64,000 nt of DNA. Source: an uncultured Erythrobacter sp. (GTDB lineage Bacteria > Pseudomonadota > Alphaproteobacteria > Sphingomonadales > Sphingomonadaceae). This document shows, piece by piece, positions 28,863 through 36,621 of the stretch (its first letter is position 1; the number at the start of each line of letters is the position of its first letter). The stretch lies in assembly GCF_947497915.1 (NCBI RefSeq), contig NZ_CANMIJ010000002.1, positions 496,001-560,000 on the forward strand. Reading direction: 5' to 3'. The notes beneath the pieces were generated by a model. That model was given only the letters and a program-made list of their open reading frames with translations, was not told the origin of the DNA and searched no databases. Made by a program: the position numbers and the translations under genes.

Positions 28863-29408
28863 CTAGAAGGCGAATTGCGGAAATGCGTTCTCCCCCATCA
28901 CGACAGACGTGTAACCGATGGAAATTCCGATCCACATAGCCAGGTACCATCCGATACGCAGCCGGTTTTCCCGTGCGATCAGGACGAAAATTGCGCTCAG
29001 AAATACGCAAACGAGCGCCGGAACAGTCCATGTCCCTAGACCAAGAGCGCTGCTGATCCATGCCTCGTCATTTGGATTCGAAATGCTGATTATTGCCGCG
29101 ATTACCCGCATCGCCAAAGCGTTGAAGATAATGATTGGCGCCAACATACCCAGACGAGATCGCGCGAGATACGCCAGAACAGATAAGATCATCGTGACAA
29201 GAGGACCGCCAGCCGCAATCAGAATTAAATGCAGCAAAGGCGCGGTTTCGCGTGATGCGGCAGAAATCACCTTATTGATGGTGAGTTCAACATCGTAGCC
29301 AAGCGATTTGGCAGCGAATGCATGCCCGAACTCGTGCAGATAATGCATAACAAAGATGCACCCCACGAGCATAAGTATCCGGACGCCGGCAAGTTTGATC
29401 CAATCCAT
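28863..29408 (-). CDS. Small M50-like membrane protein with HEFGH motif
   Basis: A 181-aa protein with about five transmembrane helices and a zinc-type HEFGH motif near residues 25-29, in CIFVMHYLHEFGHAFAAKSLG. An Asn/Asp-containing loop (SISNPNDEA) could offer a third ligand. It is shorter than typical M50 proteases and unrelated in sequence to the 26634 protein apart from the motif. The ATG at 29408 has GAGGGAAG five bases upstream and is better than the TTG at 29435. AT content is somewhat higher than around it. Confidence 0.68.
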   Translation of the reverse strand: MDWIKLAGVRILMLVGCIFVMHYLHEFGHAFAAKSLGYDVELTINKVISAASRETAPLLHLILIAAGGPLVTMILSVLAYLARSRLGMLAPIIIFNALAMRVIAAIISISNPNDEAWISSALGLGTWTVPALVCVFLSAIFVLIARENRLRIGWYLAMWIGISIGYTSVVMGENAFPQFAF

Positions 29409-29471
29409 GATCGCTTCCCTCAAATCGGAAAGCAAGGTGTTCTATGCGGGCAATACAGTCAAGCGTGCAGG

Positions 29472-31079
29472 CTACATCCTAAACACACCAAACGCTGGCC
29501 GCTCGGCAATCGGAGCCTCCAGCGTCGCCGCAAAGGCCAGCCCCAGCACATCGCGGGTTTGCGCCGGATCGATCACGCCGTCATCCCATAGCCGCGCGGT
29601 CGCGTAATACGGGTTGCCCTCATCTTCGTATTTCTGGCGGATCGGCGCTTTGAAAGCCTCGGCTTCTTCCTCGCTCCATTTGTCCGCATCGCGGTGGACG
29701 GTGGCGAGGACGGATGCCGCTTGCTCTCCGCCCATCACGGAAATGCGCGCATTGGGCCATGTGAAGAGGAAACGCGGGGAATAGGCGCGGCCTGCCATGC
29801 CGTAATTGCCCGCTCCGAAACTGCCGCCGATCACTACGGTAATCTTGGGCACGCTGGCAGTCGCAACCGCCGTGACGAGTTTCGCGCCGTGTTTGGCGAT
29901 ACCTTCCGCTTCGTATTTGCCGCCGACCATAAAGCCGCTGATATTCTGTAGGAACAGCAGCGGAATGCGCCGCTGGCAGGCGAGTTCGATAAAGTGCGCG
30001 CCCTTTTGCGCGCTTTCGGAAAACAGCACGCCGTTATTTGCCAGAATGGCGACGGGCATCCCCCAGATATGCGCAAAACCGCAAACCAGCGTCGATCCGT
30101 AATTCGCTTTGAACTCGTGAAACTCGGAGCCATCAACCAGCCGCGCGATCACCTCTTTCACGTCGTATGGCGCGCGCACATCGTCTGGGATGATCGAATA
30201 GAGGTCTTCCGCATCGAATTTGGGCGGGCGCGGGTCTTTCAGGCTGATATCTGTTGCCGCGCCCGTGTTCTCACCAAGGTGCGAGACAATATCGCGCACA
30301 ATAGTCAGCGCATGTTCGTCATTCTCAGCCAAGTGATCGACCACACCCGATTTTTTGGCATGAAGATCGCCGCCGCCAAGGTCTTCTGCGGTGATTTCCT
30401 CGCCCGTCGCGGCCTTCACCAGCGGCGGGCCGGCGAGGAAGATAGTGCCTTGGTTGCGCACGATCACCGTTTCGTCCGACATGGCCGGCACATAGGCCCC
30501 GCCTGCGGTGCAGCTGCCCATGACGCAGGCGATCTGTGGGATGCCGAGCGCGCTCATATTGGCTTGGTTGAAAAAGATGCGGCCAAAGTGATCGCGGTCG
30601 GGAAAGACCTCGGCCTGATGCGGCAAGTTCGCGCCGCCGCTGTCGACCAGATAGATACACGGTAGGCGGTTTTCCTGCGCGATCTCCTGCGCGCGAAGAT
30701 GCTTTTTGACTGTCATCGGATAATATGTGCCGCCCTTCACGGTGGCATCGTTGCACACGATCATGACCTGACGGCCAGACACGCGCCCAATCCCGCAGAT
30801 CAGCGAAGCGCCGTTGATGTCACCTTCATACATGCCATTGGCGGCAAGCTGGCCGATCTCGAGGAAAGGGGAGCCCGGATCGAGTAGCCGCTCCACGCGC
30901 TCACGCGGCAGCAGTTTCCCGCGCGAGACATGCCGCTCACGCGAACGTTCCGGCCCGCCAAGCGCGGCTTCTGCGACAGTGCTGCGTAAGTCTTCGGTCA
31001 GCGCCCTGTTATGCGCAAACCGCGCCTTAGCATCCGGCGCTTCGCGGTCGAGTTTGGATGAAAGAACGGGTGCGGTCAT
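29472..31079 (-). CDS. mccB: Methylcrotonyl-CoA carboxylase beta subunit (carboxyltransferase)
   Basis: A 535-aa biotin-dependent acyl-CoA carboxyltransferase, the normal length for MCC beta. It has [47 protein letters not shown] and [19 protein letters not shown]. In leucine breakdown it carboxylates 3-methylcrotonyl-CoA with a biotinylated alpha chain. The adjacent isovaleryl-CoA dehydrogenase, which makes that substrate, supports this over propionyl- or geranyl-CoA. Its ATG overlaps the stop of the 92-aa gene upstream (ATGA). The alpha subunit, hydratase and lyase genes are not in the window. Confidence 0.9.
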   Translation of the reverse strand: MTAPVLSSKLDREAPDAKARFAHNRALTEDLRSTVAEAALGGPERSRERHVSRGKLLPRERVERLLDPGSPFLEIGQLAANGMYEGDINGASLICGIGRVSGRQVMIVCNDATVKGGTYYPMTVKKHLRAQEIAQENRLPCIYLVDSGGANLPHQAEVFPDRDHFGRIFFNQANMSALGIPQIACVMGSCTAGGAYVPAMSDETVIVRNQGTIFLAGPPLVKAATGEEITAEDLGGGDLHAKKSGVVDHLAENDEHALTIVRDIVSHLGENTGAATDISLKDPRPPKFDAEDLYSIIPDDVRAPYDVKEVIARLVDGSEFHEFKANYGSTLVCGFAHIWGMPVAILANNGVLFSESAQKGAHFIELACQRRIPLLFLQNISGFMVGGKYEAEGIAKHGAKLVTAVATASVPKITVVIGGSFGAGNYGMAGRAYSPRFLFTWPNARISVMGGEQAASVLATVHRDADKWSEEEAEAFKAPIRQKYEDEGNPYYATARLWDDGVIDPAQTRDVLGLAFAATLEAPIAERPAFGVFRM

Positions 31080-31354
31080 GAGTCTAGGCTACCTGGCTGT
31101 TCACATTTGATCGGGGTGTCCTGAAGCCTGAGTTTGTCACTCAGTCCTTCGCAAATTCGTTCCAAAGCCTTGCCCTCATCAACCGACCATGTCGACGAGT
31201 AGGCAAGCGCTCCATGGCGAACCACGTCACCTAAGAAACGCCTAAGAATGTAAGGGTCTTCCATTTGGTACGCAGCGATACTGACGCGCGAACGGCCATC
31301 CGCGCCAATTCGCGCCTGAATTAGATCACTCCAATCTTCGTCATTTGTTTCCAT
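31076..31354 (-). CDS. Unknown 92-aa protein between ivd and mccB
   Basis: A small acidic, soluble protein without recognised domain; a helical C-terminal half contains [16 protein letters not shown]. Its ATG overlaps the ivd stop by one base (TGATG), and its stop overlaps the mccB start (ATGA). It is therefore translated as part of the leucine-catabolic operon, which argues that it is real. Function unknown. Confidence 0.7.
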   Translation of the reverse strand: METNDEDWSDLIQARIGADGRSRVSIAAYQMEDPYILRRFLGDVVRHGALAYSSTWSVDEGKALERICEGLSDKLRLQDTPIKCEQPGSLDS

Positions 31355-32523
31355 CAACCCGCAGCCCCAATCAATTCGCGCCCGATCAGCATGCGCCGGA
31401 TTTCGTTGGTACCAGCGCCGATATCCAGCAGCTTGGCATCCCGCATATAGCGCTCCGCCGGCCAGTCCAGCGTATAGCCTGCGCCGCCCAGCGCCTGAAC
31501 GCTTTCGGCCGCCACGCGGAAGGCATTTTCGCTTGAAAGCAGGATCACGCCAGCCGCATCAAACCGTGTGGTGTTGCCCGCATCGCACGCCTTAGCCACC
31601 GCGTAAGTGTAAGCGCGCGCCGATTGCAGCGCGACATACATATCGGCGACCTTGGCCTGCATCAGCTGGAAGCTACCGATAGGTTTGCCGAACTGTTTGC
31701 GCTCGCGCAGATATGGAATGACCGTGTCCAGACAGGCCTGCATAATGCCAAGCTGCAACCCGGCGAGCACCACGCGCTCATAGTCCAGGCCGCTCATCAA
31801 CACGCCGACTCCGCCATTCAGCGACCCCATGATGCGGTCCTCGGGGATGTGACAATCGTCGAACACCAGCTCCGCCGTAGGCGAACCGCGCATCCCGACT
31901 TTCTCGATCTTTTGACCGATGGAAAAGCCCTCATCGCCCTTTTCGATAAGGAACGCTGTGATCCCGCGTGATCCGGCGTGGCCGTCTGTTTTGGCATAGA
32001 CGACGAGCGTATCGGCTTCGGTTGCGTTGGTGATCCAGAACTTGGTGCCGTTGAGGACGTAGCCGCCCTGAACCGCCTCCGCCTTCAGCTTCATCGAAAC
32101 CACGTCCGAGCCCGCACTGACTTCGCTCATGGCGAGCGAGCCGACATGTTCGCCGCTGATAAGGCCAGGGAGGTATTTCGCTTTCTGCTCGTCATTGCCC
32201 CAGCGGCGGATTTGATTGAGGCACAGGTTGGAATGCGCGCCGTATGACAGGCCGAGCGATGCGCTGGCGCGGCTGACTTCTTCGACAGCGATCACATGCT
32301 CCAAATAGCCGAGGCCCAAACCGCCATCGGCTTCCTCAACGGTGATGCCGTGCAGACCCAATTCGCCCATTTGCGCCCATAGCTCGGCGCGGGGGAAGTA
32401 ATCCTCGCGGTCAATCTTGTCAGCCAGCGGCATGATTTGCTCATCGGCAAACCGGCCAACGCTGTCGCGGATCATTTCCGCGCTTTCGCCCAGCTGAAAA
32501 TCGAAATCGGGGGTGGCTCGCAT
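31354..32523 (-). CDS. ivd: Isovaleryl-CoA dehydrogenase
   Basis: A 389-aa acyl-CoA dehydrogenase that oxidises isovaleryl-CoA to 3-methylcrotonyl-CoA in leucine degradation. Isovaleryl specificity is suggested by the catalytic Glu in GLDYERVVLAG together with IGAGTNEIRR, where short- and medium-chain enzymes carry Glu in the equivalent YEGT. The N-terminal DFQLGESAEMIRDSV and middle MSEVSAGSDVVSMKLKAE are standard. The ATG at 32523 gives the usual MRATPDFDF start; an in-frame ATG at 32556 is possible. It leads the three-gene coupled operon. Confidence 0.92.
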   Translation of the reverse strand: MRATPDFDFQLGESAEMIRDSVGRFADEQIMPLADKIDREDYFPRAELWAQMGELGLHGITVEEADGGLGLGYLEHVIAVEEVSRASASLGLSYGAHSNLCLNQIRRWGNDEQKAKYLPGLISGEHVGSLAMSEVSAGSDVVSMKLKAEAVQGGYVLNGTKFWITNATEADTLVVYAKTDGHAGSRGITAFLIEKGDEGFSIGQKIEKVGMRGSPTAELVFDDCHIPEDRIMGSLNGGVGVLMSGLDYERVVLAGLQLGIMQACLDTVIPYLRERKQFGKPIGSFQLMQAKVADMYVALQSARAYTYAVAKACDAGNTTRFDAAGVILLSSENAFRVAAESVQALGGAGYTLDWPAERYMRDAKLLDIGAGTNEIRRMLIGRELIGAAG

Positions 32524-32681
32524 ATCAAGTCTATCCGTTATCTGCTTGCTCCGCATCGCGCGTTGGTGCGGCGGGAAATCGTTCGTGCTGCCTGCGCCTT
32601 AGCAACGCCTCTCGCAAAGGCCAATGACAGCGAGCACTCCGATCCAGTGGCAGATGCGAAATTTGACGGCGGTCGATAAGG

Positions 32682-34232
32682 TTGTATGCCAATTTTCCGT
32701 TCGTCAGGCAGGACAAAACACTGACCTATTCAGAGCTTACCCTTTGGCCATCAGGCACCGCCCCCGCGCCCGAATTTCGCGGTGAGGGTGAGCGGCTCGC
32801 AGTGCTGGCGAGCTTTGAGCCGGACGCGCTGGAAGGTGACGAGGAACTGGTCCGCATCGCCCGGTTTGCCGCTCACCTATGCGGCGCGCCAAGTGCCTCT
32901 GTCAGCCTGGTCGAGGCCGAGCGTCAGCGCTTCATCGCTTCGGAAGGTCTAGAGGAAACCGAAACTCCGCGCGCCACAAGCTTTTGCGCGACAACAATGC
33001 TGGGCGGGGATATTTTCGAGGTGCTCGACGCAAGCGCGGACCAGCGGTTTCGCGATTACGCTCTGGTCACTGGCGCAAGCCACCTACGTTATTATGTCGG
33101 CGCGCCTTTGATCTCACGCGAAGGCGCATCGCTTGGCGCGTTGTGCGTCACGGATACGCAGGCGCATCCCGAGCCTTTGAACGACGTTCAACGCGAAGGG
33201 CTGCGCGTGCTGGCCGAGGCGGTGATGCGGCGCATTGAGACCCACCGCGAGGCGGGCCGGTCACTCGCCGAAATTCAGCTAAGCGCAGCGCGGGTGCAAT
33301 TCGTACTCGACAGCGTACCGGACATCGCATGGTCAGCCGCGCCCGGTATCGCATTCGATTACTTCAACGCACGCTGGGAAAAGACCACCGGATTGCCGCG
33401 CCCAAAGAATGTCGAGGATTGGCGAGGTATTATCCACCCGGAAGATTACGAAGCAACGCGCGAGAAATTTACCGAAGCGGTCGGCAAGGCTGAACCGTTC
33501 GAGGACGAATGGCGGATGAAGCAGGCTGATGGCAGCTATCGCTATGTCCTGTCGCGCGCAGTCCCTTCTACCCACGATCCGATTACGGCGCGCTGGTACG
33601 GCACGCTGACTGATATCGATGATGCCTACCGCGTGTCACAGGAACGCGAATTGCTCGCCGGGGAATTGGCGCACCGGATCAAGAACATCTTTTCGGTCAT
33701 CATCGGACTGATCTCCATACACTCCCACGGAGATGCGGCGCACAAAGCGTTTGGCGATATGCTTGCCGAAAATGTCCGCGCCTTGTCGCGGGCTCAGGAA
33801 TTCGCGCTGCAGATGGGCCATCATTCGGAGGAAAACCTGCAAGACCTGCTCGGCGTGCTGATGGCGCCATATGGAATTCCCGGTAGCAACGGAGTGAGCA
33901 TTACAGGCGACGATGTGCCCGTTGGCCGGAGAGCGACGACTCCGCTGGCGCTGACATTCCATGAGCTGGCGACCAACTCGGCCAAATACGGCGCGCTGAG
34001 CGTTGCTGACGGCGCGCTTTCCATAATGGTGCAACGCGAGGCTGAGAGCGTGAAAATCATCTGGAATGAGAGCGGCGGCCCGCAAACCATCGTGCCAGAA
34101 AGCACCGGCTTTGGATCGCGCCTGATCCAGATGTCGATCCGCAACCAGCTGGGCGGGGAAATCGAACTCGATTGGCGCGCCGAAGGCCTGCATGCCGAAA
34201 TTACAGTCCCGCTTGAGCGGCTGGCTCAATAG
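32682..34232 (+). CDS. HWE-family sensor histidine kinase with GAF and PAS domains
   Basis: A 516-aa cytoplasmic kinase with no transmembrane helix. Residues about 40-190 are a GAF domain (RLAVLASFEPDALEGDEELV onward) and about 205-315 a PAS/PAC domain. The HWE kinase core has the phospho-acceptor ELAHRIKNIFSVI near residue 330, FHELATNSAKYGALS and the WNE element. HWE kinases signal to unorthodox response regulators, in alphaproteobacteria often in the general stress response or light sensing. No receiver is adjacent. The start is a TTG at 32682 with a poor ribosome site, or a GTG at 32802. The ABC importer follows after about 28 bp. Confidence 0.88.
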   Translation: MYANFPFVRQDKTLTYSELTLWPSGTAPAPEFRGEGERLAVLASFEPDALEGDEELVRIARFAAHLCGAPSASVSLVEAERQRFIASEGLEETETPRATSFCATTMLGGDIFEVLDASADQRFRDYALVTGASHLRYYVGAPLISREGASLGALCVTDTQAHPEPLNDVQREGLRVLAEAVMRRIETHREAGRSLAEIQLSAARVQFVLDSVPDIAWSAAPGIAFDYFNARWEKTTGLPRPKNVEDWRGIIHPEDYEATREKFTEAVGKAEPFEDEWRMKQADGSYRYVLSRAVPSTHDPITARWYGTLTDIDDAYRVSQERELLAGELAHRIKNIFSVIIGLISIHSHGDAAHKAFGDMLAENVRALSRAQEFALQMGHHSEENLQDLLGVLMAPYGIPGSNGVSITGDDVPVGRRATTPLALTFHELATNSAKYGALSVADGALSIMVQREAESVKIIWNESGGPQTIVPESTGFGSRLIQMSIRNQLGGEIELDWRAEGLHAEITVPLERLAQ

Positions 34233-34260
34233 GATTTGCGCCGCTATCCCTGATCCCGAC

Positions 34261-35052
34261 ATGCCACCTGCTGACACTTTCCCTGCTGCCGTAACCTTTG
34301 ACGCGGCTTCGCGGCTGTATGGTGAAAACAGCGAAGTTGTCGCTGTTGGCGGGGTCACTTGCGAGATCGCCAATGGCAGCTTTGTTGCGTTGGTCGGCGC
34401 ATCGGGATCGGGCAAATCGACGCTTCTCAAAATGGTCAACACGCTGGTCACGCCCAGCGGCGGCCGAGTGCTGTTTGATGGCGAGGATGTGACCTCGCTC
34501 AACCAATCGCAGCTGCGCCGACGGGTCGGCTATGTGTTTCAAGGGATCGGATTATTTCCGCATTTCAGCGTTGGTGAGAATATTGCTATCGGCCCGCGTC
34601 TCGCTGGCGAGACCTTGCCGCAGGCGCGCATCGAAGAACTGCTCACCTTGGTCGAGCTGGAGCCGGAAATGGCGGCGCGTATGCCGGATGAACTTTCCGG
34701 CGGTCAGCGTCAGCGGGTCGGTGTCGCACGCGCTTTGGCCGGGGATCCCGAACTGCTTTTGATGGATGAGCCATTTGGCGCGCTCGATCCGATCACCCGC
34801 GATGCGCTGGGTGCAAAAGTGCGTGAGCTGCACGAGAGGCTGGGCCTCACCACCATTATGGTCACGCATGACATGGCCGAGGCGCTGCTGCTGGCGGACC
34901 GCGTATTGGTGATGGATGCAGGCGAGATACAGGCCGATTGCACACCGCACGCGCTTTTAAAAGGCGAAGGCGGCGACATCGCGCAGGGGCTGGTTTCCGT
35001 CCCGCGCCAGCAGGCTGAACGGCTCGCTGCGATGGAAGGCAAGCTCACCTGA
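34261..35052 (+). CDS. Glycine betaine/choline-type ABC transporter ATP-binding protein
   Basis: A 263-aa ATPase of the OpuA/OsmV type. Walker A is GASGSGKST, the Q-loop region is YVFQGIGLFPHFSV, the signature is ELSGGQRQRVG, Walker B is LLLMDEPFGALD, and the switch His is in MVTHDMAEA. It lacks the C-terminal CBS pair of ProV. It energises uptake of quaternary-ammonium osmolytes or relatives. The ATG at 34261 starts just ahead of the fold; one at 34192, behind GAAGG and inside the kinase gene, is also possible. It joins the next gene by TGATG. Confidence 0.9.
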   Translation: MPPADTFPAAVTFDAASRLYGENSEVVAVGGVTCEIANGSFVALVGASGSGKSTLLKMVNTLVTPSGGRVLFDGEDVTSLNQSQLRRRVGYVFQGIGLFPHFSVGENIAIGPRLAGETLPQARIEELLTLVELEPEMAARMPDELSGGQRQRVGVARALAGDPELLLMDEPFGALDPITRDALGAKVRELHERLGLTTIMVTHDMAEALLLADRVLVMDAGEIQADCTPHALLKGEGGDIAQGLVSVPRQQAERLAAMEGKLT

Positions 35053-36617
35053 TGGAGAACTTCATCGAAATCCTGCTGGGCCTTGGCGACAAGTTGACCG
35101 CGCATATTGTGCTGGCGGCGAGCGCTATCGGGCTTGGCATCGCGGTCGCGCTGCCGCTGGCCGTGTGGGCCAGCCGGTCGCGTACTGTGAACCGTGTCGC
35201 GCTTGGCTTTGCCAGCCTCGTTCAAACCATCCCTGCGCTTGCCCTGCTCGCGCTGTTTTTCCCGATCCTGCTTTCGCTGCGCAGCGTGTTTGGCGAAGGG
35301 CTGCCGACGCTCGGCTTTCTGCCCGCACTGCTCGCGCTCGCGCTTTATGCCTTGCTGCCGATCCTGCGCAACGCTGTCACGGCTCAGGCAAACCTGGATC
35401 CCGGCGTGTTAGAGGCGGCAGACGGTGTTGGCATGACCAGCTGGCAAAAACTGCGCCTTGTCGAAGCGCCGCTTTCCGCGCCGTTCGTGATGGCGGGCAT
35501 CCGTACGGCTAGCGTTTGGACCATCGGCGCGGCAACGCTTTCGACCACGATTGGACAGCCCAGCCTCGGCGATCCGATCTTTGCAGGCCTGCAAACACAA
35601 AACTGGGCCTTGGTGCTCGCGGGCTGCTTTGCCAGCGCGGCGCTTGCTTTGGTGGTGGATATGCTGCTCGGCCTGATTGAGCGCGGACTGGCGGCTCGCA
35701 AGGTCAGGCAATGGGGCGGCGGTATGCTTGCGGTGGCTCTCGGCATTCTCGCGGCCCTCGCTTTCCAATTCGGCGACGACTGGTTCGGTGAAGAGCGAGA
35801 GGACGGCGACCTTGGCCCGATCATCATCGCGTCCAAGCAATTCTCCGAGCAATATATCTTAGCCCAGTTGATCGGCGCGCAGCTTGAGAAAGCGGGATAC
35901 GAGGTTGAATATCGCGACGGGTTGGGATCGGCGGTGGTGCACAGCGCCGTCGCGTCTTCAAACATTGATGTCTCGGTCGATTACACCGGCACAATCTGGA
36001 CCAACAATCTCAAACGCACGGACAATCCCGGACGGGAGGCGATGTATGAAACAATCCGCGCATGGGAAGCGGAGGAAAACGGCGTGCGGGTGCTCGGACG
36101 GCTCGGCTTTGAGAATGCCTATGCCTTTGCGATGCGCGCAGATCGTGCGGCAGAATTGGGCGTCACCTCGTTGGGCGATCTCGTGCCGGCGGCTAGCGAT
36201 CTAACGGTTGGCGGCGACCCGGAATTTTTCGAGCGGCCCGAATGGATCGCGGTGCGCGATGCATATGGCATGGAGTTCGGCGAAACGCGCAATTTCTCGC
36301 CAACATTCATGTACAATGCGCTGCGCTCGGGCGAAGCCGATGTGATCAGCGCTTACACCTCCGACGGCAGGATTTCGGCAGATAAGCTGGTCGTACTTGA
36401 AGACCCGAAAGAGGCGCTGCCGAGCTATGATGCGATGCTGATGCTATCGCCGCGCGTTTCAAACGAGGCGGGCATAGCAGAGGCGCTTGAGCCACTGATC
36501 GGAGCGATCAATGTCGAGGTCATGCGCGAGGCAAACTTCGCGGTCGACCGCGAGGGTGACGGTAAACTCAGCCCGAAAGATGCCGCTGCCAAGCTTGCTG
36601 AGAAGCTTGGGCTATAA
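35052..36617 (+). CDS. Fused ABC permease and OpuAC-type substrate-binding protein
   Basis: A 521-aa fusion. Residues 1-215 form the permease, with about six helices and the EAA loop around GVLEAADGVGMTSWQKLRLVE. A further helix near 225-243 leads to a substrate-binding domain from about residue 252, starting at GPIIIASKQFSEQYILAQL and containing VDYTGTIWTNNL, as in betaine/choline-binding OpuAC and OsmF-type proteins. The fusion tethers the binding domain to the periplasmic face. The ligand could be glycine betaine, choline or carnitine. Together with the preceding ATPase this makes a complete importer. Confidence 0.9.
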   Translation: MENFIEILLGLGDKLTAHIVLAASAIGLGIAVALPLAVWASRSRTVNRVALGFASLVQTIPALALLALFFPILLSLRSVFGEGLPTLGFLPALLALALYALLPILRNAVTAQANLDPGVLEAADGVGMTSWQKLRLVEAPLSAPFVMAGIRTASVWTIGAATLSTTIGQPSLGDPIFAGLQTQNWALVLAGCFASAALALVVDMLLGLIERGLAARKVRQWGGGMLAVALGILAALAFQFGDDWFGEEREDGDLGPIIIASKQFSEQYILAQLIGAQLEKAGYEVEYRDGLGSAVVHSAVASSNIDVSVDYTGTIWTNNLKRTDNPGREAMYETIRAWEAEENGVRVLGRLGFENAYAFAMRADRAAELGVTSLGDLVPAASDLTVGGDPEFFERPEWIAVRDAYGMEFGETRNFSPTFMYNALRSGEADVISAYTSDGRISADKLVVLEDPKEALPSYDAMLMLSPRVSNEAGIAEALEPLIGAINVEVMREANFAVDREGDGKLSPKDAAAKLAEKLGL

Positions 36618-36621
36618 AGCG

